64,000 bases of DNA from contig CM049317.1 of assembly GCA_026874595.1 (NCBI GenBank), forward strand, positions 70,763,618 through 70,827,617. Reading direction: 5' to 3'. Of this stretch, positions 35,621 through 44,650 are shown piece after piece. Each line of letters opens with the position of its first letter. Positions within the stretch are counted from its first letter, which is position 1. The translations under genes and the position numbers were made by a program. The notes under the pieces were generated by a model. The model was not told the DNA's origin. It searched no databases and saw only the letters and a program-made list of their open reading frames with translations. This DNA comes from Sipunculus nudus (lineage: Eukaryota > Annelida > Sipuncula > Golfingiida > Sipunculidae).

Positions 35621-36779
35621 ATGTTTCTCAAACCTAACTTCATAAAACAGATGTACTTTAATACTTCTTCAATAGACCTTTTTCATTTCCCTAGCGAACC
35701 TGCTGGTGATATTTAACATCTTTACTTCGGGGTAGAACGCTTGTACTGGATTCAACTGCGGATGCGTTTTTTTTTAGACCCTGTTGCATTTAATTGACTT
35801 GACACCTATATCACCGATTACTGTCCTAAGCCCACCATGAAACGATAAAAGGATGTTGCAGTACAAGATAAAACTGGGGGGGGGGGCTTATTTTATGTAT
35901 ATGCCTATAAATCGGTAGTATGAAGCAAGGCTGATCAAGGGAGGTTAAATATTAATGTGAAAGGTGGTCATCTTATACGTATTATAACACAACTGAAAAA
36001 TGATGTATATAGAATATACTTCTATTTGAACTAGGGAAACTGCCATGTATCAACACAGACGCAGGTTGTTAATTAAAATTGGTAGCGTCCTTGACCGCCG
36101 TGAGAACCTGCACGAGACCACATGTCCAAGAAATGCGTTTACACAGCCATGACAATCCATGTTGATTGCGTTAGTTAGACTTTCCAAAAGTAGAGAAGAT
36201 CTTCCTGAACTTTTTATTCATGAAACATGCATGACCCATATATACCCAGTTAACACACAAAAGGTTCGAAAATATTCTTAAAATGTTAAAAAAGGACATT
36301 TGGTTATAAACGAGTTTTTGAACACTTCTCTGAATGTTCCCCGACGTTATCCTCTTACAATTTGTCGGAAAATATTTTTTTATCAATTGCATTTAAACGT
36401 TAAATTTAATTTTTTTTTTAAACAAAATTCATAATATTCGTAGAATGTTATCAAAATGTCTACATTTTTTATCTATGAAAATTTTGAAATGTGTATGGTG
36501 TTTTGAATGGTCTGTAAAATCGTCTATGCAGCTTATTGAAAATGTTTGTAAAATATTTTCCCAGTTTAATTTTTGTGCTTTGTCGGTATATGCCGGCCTA
36601 TTCATACGTTAATTGACCAATTTCAATAAACCAATATGATAAACAAAAATATACTATGCTGTGTCACTGGGGTATACTTCCAAACTGTTTACTATTTATT
36701 GGACACATGAACACTAAGGACAAAAAATCAAATAAAGAAGGTATCCCCTTCTCGCCTGTACACATCTGTTAACATACAA
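35621..36779. other. Intergenic, duplicated in unit 2
   Basis: Collinear with 60640-61760. It includes a G-run (35876-35887) and an AT-rich part with recurring 'gaatgtt(c/a)' phrases (36240-36560) that looks like old repeat. No gene is recognised. Confidence 0.5.
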
Positions 36780-37388
36780 CCAGGTGTCAGCTCACCCGAA
36801 ACCTACACACGACGGCTCTCTTGAGCAAAATGTCTGTGTACCATTTGGGGCTCGTTCAAGATGACGCCTAAATATGGGGCCTGGGAAATGGTGATTGAAA
36901 TAAATTACCGCCACCTAGTTCACCAAAAAGTGTGACTACTGGGTCAATTAATCTTGGTCTGATAGCAGAACGTTCTTAAAGGTGTGTGTGTTTCGGGGTA
37001 CACATAAAAGCGGTACAAACTGTCTCACTTTTAGCGGTTGGAACGCCGGACTTATGCGCCATCGAAAAGGGTTCGAATATCGGATCGGCCCAATAGTTTC
37101 CCCTTAGCAAAATGTTCCGTAACATATGGGGTCTCGTCAAAATCACGCCCTACGTCGAAGCCCGGGAAAGATTAGGTTGAGGTAATTGGGTAAGCTAGTT
37201 CACCAAAAAGTGTGAATCCAGGGATAACCAATCTTGTTCTTATATCAGAACGCTCTAAATAGGAGGTTTGCTTTGGGGGCACATAAATGCGGGCCAAACT
37301 GTCTCGTAAGTGAAGCTTGCTATATGGACATGGGTATGAATCTGGGAGCGGCTAAACATTTTCCCCCGAGCAAAATGTTTCCTTTAGA

Positions 37389-37389
<1 letters not shown>
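36780..37389 (+). repeat. tRNA-related SINE-like tandem dimer
   Basis: The phrase 'agcaaaatgt' recurs at about 36824, 37108 and 37369. 'ctagttcaccaaaaagtgtg' occurs at about 36917 and 37195, so two ~270-bp units lie in tandem. Around 37030-37085 the sequence is tRNA-like: 'tagcggttggaacgccgga' resembles a D-arm/A box and 'gggttcgaat' a B box. The unit ends against a (TA)n tract. The duplicate lies at 61765-62398. Confidence 0.6.

Positions 37390-37440
<51 letters not shown>
37390..37440. repeat. (TA)n microsatellite, element 2 insertion site
   Basis: A pure TA tract ending three bases before the LTR. The matching tract in unit 2 (62398-62444) is not interrupted by an element. Confidence 0.97.
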
Positions 37441-37443
<3 letters not shown>

Positions 37444-37780
37444 TGTAACGGCTCCGATAACACGTATTATATTATCAGGTATAACTGAATTGCCTGGCAG
37501 ATATCATATTATCAGCTTGGCCCAACTGGTCAATGAATTGCCCCGCAGTTGCCTTGGTTGCCTTGTTTGCTTGGTTCCTCATTACTCAACCGGTTTTCCG
37601 TTGTTCCTATTGTTTTCATTCGGACAATGACACGGACCGCGACGCGAACCCTGCCAAGCCTCAGTCTCGTGACATAGAGAACTTGTCAATATTCGTTCTC
37701 TGCTTGGCAGGTAAGGACCGTTTTTACTAAACTCTTAAACTGCGATAAACTCTATCATTTAGCCAATTCATTACTTTCAG
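37444..37780 (+). repeat. Element 2 5' LTR, truncated to first 337 bp
   Basis: Aligns without gaps to 42933-43269 with 7 substitutions (97.9% identity). The remaining 440 bp of the LTR are missing and the sequence passes directly into the gag zinc knuckle. Confidence 0.95.
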
Positions 37781-37865
37781 CTGCTCTCGTTGCCTTCGTC
37801 ACACCCACACTGTTGACAAATGCCATGCCAAACGAGACAAAAACGGGAAAATCCTAAAAAACTAA
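37781..37865 (+). pseudogene. gag C-terminal zinc knuckle of element 2
   Basis: Frame from 37782: CX2CX4HX4C knuckle (CSRCLRHTHTVDKC), then a basic tail and TAA at 37863-37865. The gag body that should precede it is found instead at 41196-42403, showing rearrangement. The tail CHAKRDKNGK resembles the end of gag in element 1. Confidence 0.85.
37856..37865 (+). promoter_or_regulatory. -1 frameshift heptamer at the gag stop, element 2
   Basis: Codons CTA AAA AAC TAA contain A_AAA_AAC in the slippery register right before the stop. A -1 slip enters the open protease frame. This matches the arrangement in element 1, with a different heptamer. Confidence 0.8.
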
Positions 37866-38818
37866 GCGTCGCCCGTGATCATTCGTGGGAGAACACGGGG
37901 TCAGGTTATAAAATTCCCACAACAAACGTATGTACTGATAATGTCCCTCTTGTAGGTGAAACACAGGTTTTTGACATGTTTGCAGATGGTATTAACTGCC
38001 AGGGTCTTTTAGATACAGGTTCCCAGGTCTCTACCATTGCTCAATGGTTTTATGAAAAACACCTCAACCCGTCAGACTTAGTCCCTGTGGAGGAGATGAT
38101 GGATCTCCGGCAACTGGACGGCCAGCAGGTAGAGTACTGTGGTATCATCGCTGTTGACCTTAAATTTCCTGAAATAAATTCATCTCAGACATTCTCTGTG
38201 CCAGTATTAGTAATGAAAAACACCCATTTCAATGCCAGTGTTCCATTTTTAATTGGTACAAATGTGCTAAACTCTTATTTAAATTTTCTTCAGACAAATG
38301 CTGGTCCAAATTTTATTCAAAGTTTACACATGCCCCAACCATGGAATATTGCATTTAAATGTTTGACAAACAGGGAAAAGAAATCAGTGAATAAAGGAGA
38401 TTATGTATTATCCACCAAGTCTACAGTAATACCTGCCCACGGTGATGTTACTATAAATGGTTTAACCAGAGGTTGTACAACAAGCAAGACCCTTGTTATA
38501 ACTGATGTGAATGTTCTCCACAGGTTACCAACTGGATTGGTTCTACTTCCTTGTGTCCAAGAGCTTGATTTGTCGGTAGGTACAAGTCACAGAATTCCAG
38601 TACAGGTCAGGAACTTAACATCACATTCCATCATTATTCCATCAAAAATGATACTCTGTAACATACAAGAAGCTAGCCTCGTAACCCAACTGACACAATC
38701 ACCTGACCTATCTGATCAACAATTCTTAAACATGTTCACATTTGGTCAAGATTTGTCACAATCTGAATCTGACGTCTACAACTTCTGTTGCTTAAATGGA
38801 AACACATATTTTCCTTAA
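37866..38818 (+). pseudogene. Retropepsin-type protease and linker of element 2
   Basis: An open plus-strand frame continuing the -1 frame from the gag heptamer. The Asp-Thr-Gly active site is at 38012-38020 (LLDTGSQVSTIA), followed by the second conserved motif LIGTNVL. The rest is the protease-RT linker. The frame ends at 38818 in a frameshift; RT continues in another frame from about 38788. Confidence 0.9.
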
Positions 38819-39228
38819 GTAATACAGATATTGGTCACACCAGTGTAGAAAAACACCGTATCGTGTTGACTAAAGATGAACCATTTAGAGAGCGATATCG
38901 TCGCATCCCTCCACAATTATATGATGAGGTAAAACAACATCTGAAAGAAATGCTAGAGTCAAAAGTAATTAAGGAGAGCAAAAGTCCGTTTGCTAGTCCA
39001 GTAGTCCTTGTCAGAAAACCTGACGGAACTCTTCGTTTCTGTATTGATTATAGAACCCTGAATAGCAGAACTGTTAGAGACGCTCATTCCTTGCCAAGAA
39101 TCGATGAAACCTTAGATTCCTTGATTGGCGCTCGTTACTTTTCATCTCTAGATTTGAAGTCTGGTTACTGGCAGGTTGAGTTAGCCGAAGAAGATAAAGA
39201 TAAAACAGCTTTTACATACTTATGTTAA
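38788..39228 (+). pseudogene. Reverse transcriptase fingers of element 2, truncated
   Basis: Motifs ERYRRIPPQLYDEV, FASPVVLVRKPDGTLRFCID, LPRIDETLDSL and FSSLDLKSGYWQVEL are those of Ty3/Gypsy RT fingers and early palm. The homology stops right after KTAF at about 39218, before the catalytic YXDD box, where the inverted integrase segment begins. Confidence 0.92.
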
Positions 39229-39253
39229 CACATGCACTTGTTTAAAAGTATTA

Positions 39254-40557
39254 TCACCCGTTAAGTACATAGTCCCCAAAACGTTCTGGCATACGTCGTT
39301 CTCGGGTAGATCTACGTACTGGATTAACATCCGGATCCCCACTCAGATCAGATATTGGGGCGCTATTACCATCATTATTATGATCATGACTTGAGATGAC
39401 GTCATGGTCATCGTGTAGTTGTGATATATTGTCATTATCACCTTTGGCGTCATCGTTTAACACACCAGTGACGTCATCATCAAGACCTGTAGTGTTTACG
39501 GTATCAACATTTGCATTGCAATCATCAGTAGAACCATTTATCAGGAATGTATTAGAGTGATCAGACGCAATTGTATCATCATCTGTATCATCCGATAATT
39601 CAAGTTCTAAATGCAACTCGCTCACATCCTCAGAACTACTCATGTGGGGACGATTATTTGGAGTTATAGTGAAAATGGGGTCGTCATCTGTTGATGAGTC
39701 TTCCGACCCTGACACTGATGATGTAATAATTGGTTTGTGTGTTGTGGAAACTGGTTTTTGTGTAGGGTCGACGGGCAATCCTGTATATGGAAGGATCAGA
39801 TTGCGATGCAGAGTGCGAGTACGCTTTTTATCACCCAAGGGGCAAACAACATATACTGGAATATCCTTATTGGGTTGTTCCAATACCTCATACACCTGCT
39901 TTTCCCATTTTTTTTTTTACCAGTTTCTGTTTCCCAATGATCCCTACCTTTCGTACTAAGACGTGATCACCAATACCCAGCACCGCATTGCGAGCACGTT
40001 TATCATACAATCGTTTGTGGTGATACCTGGATGATAAAGAGACACGTTGAGCAATATCATAGGCAGAAGAAAGTTGGTCTTTTAGATCGGAAACATATGT
40101 GTTGTAATTTTGATGGTTAGGATTGTTGTTGGTCCCAAGTACTAGATCAATAGGGAGGCGTGGATGTCGACCGAACATTAAATAGAAAGGTGTATAACCG
40201 GTTGCATCATTTTTCGTACAATTATAGGCATGAGTTAAAGCACTGACGTATTCTTTCCAGTTTTTCTTTTTCTCTTTCTCAAGAGTACCCAACATACTGA
40301 TTAAACTACGGTTAAACCTTTCGGTTTGCCCATTCCCCATTGGATGGTACGGCGTACATCGTGATTTATGGATACCAGCTAGTCTGCCTAGTTCTTTGAT
40401 GATTTTAGATTCAAATTGTCTGCCCTGATCACTGTGGATGGGGGCTGGAAAGCCATAATGTTGGACAAATGTGTCAAATAGTATTTTAGCTGTAGTCTTT
40501 GCCGTAGTATTGCGACAAGGAACTGCCATAGCGTAGCGTGTGCAATTATCGGTCATG
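39254..40557 (-). pseudogene. Inverted integrase core and C-terminus of element 2
   Basis: Minus-strand frames 39888-40557 and 39254-39895 in an otherwise plus-strand element. The core keeps HSDQGRQFE and GNGQTERFNR (second Asp and Glu of the DDE triad), but the N-terminal zinc module and first catalytic Asp lie beyond the breakpoint at 40557. A GPY/F-like module and an acidic tail (many Asp in 39300-39650) follow, ending in a basic RRSTRERRMPERFGDYV motif. A frame change occurs near 39890 at a lysine-coding A-run. Confidence 0.92.
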
Positions 40558-40907
40558 ACTCGTTCTGAGATTTGACGAGTCAGTGATATCATTATACGAT
40601 TGTTTTTTTTTTTGCGTATGCTGACTTTCTCCACTGCCACCAGTTTCTGGGTTTTTCACTTTCATATATGTATACCTCATGTGACCATAATGTTCCAATA
40701 TAAACATCTATCCGAAATCCTACTAGAGGCCGTCCACTGCTAATGCTGTCATGCGCGACCTATCATTCTTTGCAGTTAGTGTCGGGACGCCACTTCTCTA
40801 CTGGGAGGAGCGTTTGGTATATGGTGTGGATGATGTGCTGTTGGTATGGTGTGGTGGATCTGATATAATTTTTACTAACTTTTCTCGTACATTAATGTCG
40901 GGTCGTA
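40558..40907 (+). repeat. Element 2 3' terminal region, copy 1
   Basis: About 350 bp nearly identical to 42558-42905, the sequence leading into the polypurine tract and 3' LTR. Here it runs to 'gtcgggtcg' and then switches to an AT-rich joint at 40908-40940. Confidence 0.9.
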
Positions 40908-41195
40908 TTAATATATATATAATATATATATATAATATAGGCATGCCTATAATAAACCTTTGGCCCGGTTTGAGGTTATCGTGATTGGTCACGTGATGTT
41001 CCATTGTCTAATGTCAATTGGTCTTGTGGTCTGTGTAATGTAAACAGTAGCATTGCAACTGAATACTAACATTTGCCCTTAAACCTGCTGGTATTTGACC
41101 ATTGACAGATGACCTAAGACAACATTCATCATTTCTTTATTGTCTTTAAAGATAACATTTTATCTCCTCTATTCATACATTCGCATTAAAGAGAG
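40908..41195 (+). other. Probable gag leader of element 2
   Basis: An AT-rich joint followed by ~250 bp before the gag ATG. I see no primer binding site beginning with TGG next to an LTR, consistent with this leader having been separated from its LTR. Confidence 0.4.
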
Positions 41196-42403
41196 ATGGA
41201 GGGTAAATCAGTTGACATAACACGGGTCGTCTCCATGCATGGACTCCCTTCTGATGTCAACGAATTAGATTATTGAACACTTCTCACAAATTGAAACTCC
41301 TACTCATGTTTTGTTTGTTCGAGAAGCACATACTGGTCGTTGCACTGGCCGCGGGTTTATAGTTTTTGAGACTAAAGACACTGCCATAGATAAGATATCA
41401 GGTAGCTCTTTAGAAAGGGATTCAAGCATCAAAATCTCTCTTGAACATGCTAGGGCTTTCTCCATCACTGAGGTGTCTCATCTGATTTCAAATAAGTTGC
41501 TCGATTCGTTAAATCCTTCTTCCTTTCAGGTACCCGAAGGTAGACGTATCTCCGAGATAGTAACTAAGCTCGATTTTCTTTCAGATTTCGAGGTAAATCA
41601 GATGTTTGTGGAGTTTAAACACCGAAGGGGTGATGTTATAGAGGGGCCATCTGGGGCTACTGGTTACAGTGTTATCTCTCCAAAACTGCCCCCATTTTCA
41701 GGGAATCAAGATAAATCCGGTAGCTACGAACAATGGCGTTCCCATCTCAAATCTATGATAAAAGCTGACGTAACACCAGAGCCTCAGATTTTGTCAGCGA
41801 TTCATCAGTCTGTTAGGGGGACAGCAGGAAATGTTCTTTTACATATGCCCGATGAGTCCACTCCCACAGACATACTGAATTAATTTGACAGATACTTTGG
41901 TAATGTGCTCCCCACAGAGGTTCTTATACAGTAGTTTCACTCATGTAAACAAGATCCTAAAGAGGATATTGTCAACTGGAGCTGCAGACTTACTAGACAG
42001 TTAGACCTCATAAACCAGAGAAATCCTACTCCTCATAGGGAATATGAGCGACTTCTTCGGTCTAGATTCTGGAATGGGTTGTATTCTAAGTACATTAAGG
42101 AGGCTTTAAGACACAGATATGATAATGGGGAAGAACAGGATGAACTCTTTGCAGCAGCACGAGCCTTAGAGTCAGAACTTGTACATCACTCACATATGAG
42201 TGACAAGAAAGTTGCTTCATCCAACCAAATTTCTCAACAAGGGGTTAAAACTTTGTCTTCTGAAAGCTCTGTGCTTGAGTAGATAAATAACAAACTGTCA
42301 ATCCTAGAGAATCGCTTATCGAAACTTGAACGATCTCAAATGTCCAAACCAAACAAACCATCACAAACTCAGGCTGAAGTTCGTAACAGTAATACTGTCT
42401 CGG
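41196..42403 (+). pseudogene. gag body of element 2 with RRM-like N-terminus and PNMA-like capsid
   Basis: ATG at 41196, a frameshift near 41265, then a frame running to 42403 with stops at 41881-41883 (TAA), 41932-41934 (TAG) and 42280-42282 (TAG). The N-terminal ~70 codons look like an RRM: an early MHGLPSDV segment and an RNP1-type GRGFIVFE at 41347-41370. The middle part matches element 1 gag (LPPFSGN ... YEQWRSHLKSMI ... HQSVRGTAGNV). A coiled-coil-like stretch (INNKLSILENRLSKLERS) follows before the breakpoint. This domain order recalls PNMA-type gags, which are domesticated Ty3/Gypsy capsids with an RRM-like N-domain. The zinc knuckle is at 37782, outside this segment. Confidence 0.82.
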
Positions 42404-42557
42404 ATGATTTTAGATTCAAATTGTCTGCCCTGATCACTGTGGATGGGGGCTGGAAAGCCATAATGTTGGACAAAGTGTCAAATAGTATTTTAGCTGTAGT
42501 CTTTGCCGTAGTATTGCGACAAGGAACTGCCATAGCGTAGCGTGTGCAATTATCGGT
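42404..42557 (-). pseudogene. Second inverted integrase scrap of element 2
   Basis: A copy of 40402-40557 with a one-base deletion, so its reading (RYAMAVPCRNTTAKTTAKIL) shifts frame. It joins directly to the gag body. Confidence 0.85.
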
Positions 42558-42918
42558 CATGACTCGTTCTGAGATTTGACGAGTCAGTGATATCATTATA
42601 CGATTGTTTTTTTTGCGTATGCTGACTTTCTCCACTGCCACCAGTTTCTGGGTTTTTCACTTTCATATATGTATACCTCATGTGAACATAATGTTCCAAT
42701 ATAAACATCTATCCGAAATCCTACTAGAGGCCGTCCACTGCTAATGCTGTCATGCGCGACCTATCATTCTTTGCAGTTAGTGTCGGGACGCCACTTCTCT
42801 ACTGGGGGGAGCGTTTGGTATATGGTGTGGATGATGTGCTGTTGGTATGGTGTGGTGGATCTGATATAATTTTTACTAACTTTTCTCGTACATTAATGTC
42901 GGGTCGACATTTTTTTTC
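42558..42918 (+). repeat. Element 2 3' terminal region, copy 2
   Basis: Copy of 40558-40907 that continues into the polypurine tract. A 61-codon frame (42752-42937) is shared with copy 1 but has no known motif. Confidence 0.85.
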
Positions 42919-42932
42919 AAGTAGGGGGAGGA
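42919..42932 (+). promoter_or_regulatory. Polypurine tract of element 2
   Basis: The sequence AAGTAGGGGGAGGA lies directly before the 3' LTR start TGTAACGG. Confidence 0.8.
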
Positions 42933-43709
42933 TGTAACGGCTCCGATAACACGTATTATATTATCAGGTATAACTGAATTGCCTGGCAGGTTTCATATTA
43001 TCATCTTGGCCTAACTGGTCAATGAATTGCCCCGCAGTTGCCTTGGTTGCCTTGTTTGCTTGGTTCCTCATTACTCAACCGGTTTTCCGTTGTTCCTATT
43101 GTTTTCATTCGGACAATGACACGGACTGCGACGCGAACCCTGCCAAGCCTCAGTCTCGTGACATAGAGAACTTGTCAGTATTCGTTCTCTGCTCGGCAGG
43201 TAAGGACCGTTTTTACTAAACTCTTAAACTGCGATAAACTCTATCATTTAGCCAATTCATTACTTTCAGTATATCACGTACGTACAATCATGTAAACTGT
43301 ATATTCCATATTCTAATTGCACACGTTACTGGTAAATTCATACTTGTTGTACGCATGGATATTTGTATTCATGGTAATATGCAACGAAATCTTAAAATGT
43401 GGTTCCTAAATATATAGGCTCATTTGTATAATATGTAATGTGTTTTCTTGTGTAATGAATACCAAGAAATGTGCAAATGTATATTCTGTATATTCATGCC
43501 ATTTATTGTATTTTTGCACCATATAGAAATGTTAATATGAAATGCTTAATGTCAGTATTCGTTCTCTGCTTGGCAGGGACTCCGGCTTGGAGGACTCCAG
43601 ATTTTTATATATATACGGCTGAATAAACACTTTTATATATATACATCGCCTTGCCTCGCTTTTCACTCACGCCGGGTGACTTTGGCTTTTGCCGGGAACA
43701 CCCGTTACA
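42933..43709 (+). repeat. Element 2 3' LTR, complete
   Basis: 777 bp with 8-bp terminal inverted repeats TGTAACGG/CCGTTACA. TATATATATA is at 43606-43615 and AATAAA at 43622-43627. A 27-bp direct repeat (43173-43199 and 43550-43576, one mismatch) brackets 350 bp. A 65-codon frame (43022-43219) with a hydrophobic N-terminus is present here and in the 5' LTR (37533-37730). Confidence 0.95.
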
Positions 43710-44507
43710 TATATACATGAGAGAGAGAGCCTTTACGGTAAAATAAAGCCGACATTCATTAGATAATGAGAGGAATGTGAATATTTTGGGTTTCTCAAAA
43801 CACATTATATGTGCTCGCTGAAATAAAGCTTCACTTTTAAGAAATGTATACGTTCTTTCCTGGTGATTGCAGTTAGTGTACTTAGGAATACATAAACTCT
43901 TTTCCAATTTCTCAACGGGGATTATTTATCATTAGAATTTATTATGTAAGCGCATTATGTTTTAACGATATTGGGTCCAAATAATATGATTTCCTTTACT
44001 ATCTGGCATAATGTGCACGTTTTTCAACATTCCTTCCATGCATATATACACTTAACAAAGTAATGGGATATAAAATAAAATATATGGATAATCTTGTTTT
44101 CATCTAATTTCAAAGTGCGATCAGGTGCTGAGAGTATATTTGTAATAATGGGGTCGGGTTTTTTATTCTATGAAAAGTAAATGTTCAGTATACAACTATT
44201 TACTTTAAACGTTTATAGGTAGGGGTTCCAAATGGTAGCAGTTTGATGTAGAACTGAATATAATGAAACATTTACTAAATGTTTTATGAAGATGTGTACC
44301 TGTCTTGGAGCCGATATATTGGGATATCATTAATAACTGAAACATCTGACACTGAAAAAAATTTCTCTAAGTAAAGGCGTCATTCATGTTTACTTAAACG
44401 TCACGGTTCAAATCTGTCAGTATGAGCGAGACACGAACGACGGTACAATCAAGAGAGGTGACAGATAAGTACATGGACTTATTTATCCATCTGTTTGAAG
44501 GGATGAA
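43710..44507. other. Unit 1 sequence between element 2 and gene C
   Basis: Collinear with 62500-63296 of unit 2, starting 'tatatacatgagagagagcc'. No gene is recognised. Confidence 0.55.
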
Positions 44508-44650
44508 GGGACCTAGTTAGTTCAGTGGTAAACATCTCACCTCTCTAAGCTGACGATCCCTTCATACCTATGAAAGAGGGTTGTAATCGCACCTCCAAGG
44601 TCGGTGGTCTCGGCAGGGTCCTCCGGTTACCTTGACCTCTTTATATTACG
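44508..44650 (+). repeat. tRNA-derived SINE-like sequence, copy 1
   Basis: TAGTTCAGTGG matches the Pol III A-box consensus exactly. About 55 bases later GGGTTGTAATCG resembles a decayed B box. The body continues 'ggtcctccggttacc'. The duplicated copy is at 63297-63439. It is not an intact tRNA gene because no complete cloverleaf is evident. Confidence 0.55.

Larger units (their letters stand above)
37444..43709 (+). mobile_element. Rearranged Ty3/Gypsy-type LTR retrotransposon (element 2)
   Basis: A 6.27-kb element starting TGTAACGG and ending CCGTTACA. Order on the plus strand: truncated 5' LTR, gag zinc knuckle, protease, partial RT, inverted integrase (39219-40557), 3' terminal region copy 1 (40558-40907), gag leader and gag body (40908-42403), inverted integrase scrap (42404-42557), 3' terminal region copy 2, polypurine tract, full 3' LTR. 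40402-40907 and 42404-42905 are direct copies of about 505 bp. RT palm, RNase H and the integrase N-terminus are absent. It cannot be autonomous. No target site duplication is visible (ATAGA versus TATAT). Confidence 0.92.

Noticed and set aside
41347-41370. Host RNA-binding protein gene based on the RNP1-like motif
   Set aside because: The frame continues directly into a Gypsy gag capsid segment and has element stops, so it belongs to the retroelement.
44508-44590. Functional tRNA gene
   Set aside because: The A box is good but the B box is poor and no full cloverleaf can be folded; a SINE-like origin fits better.
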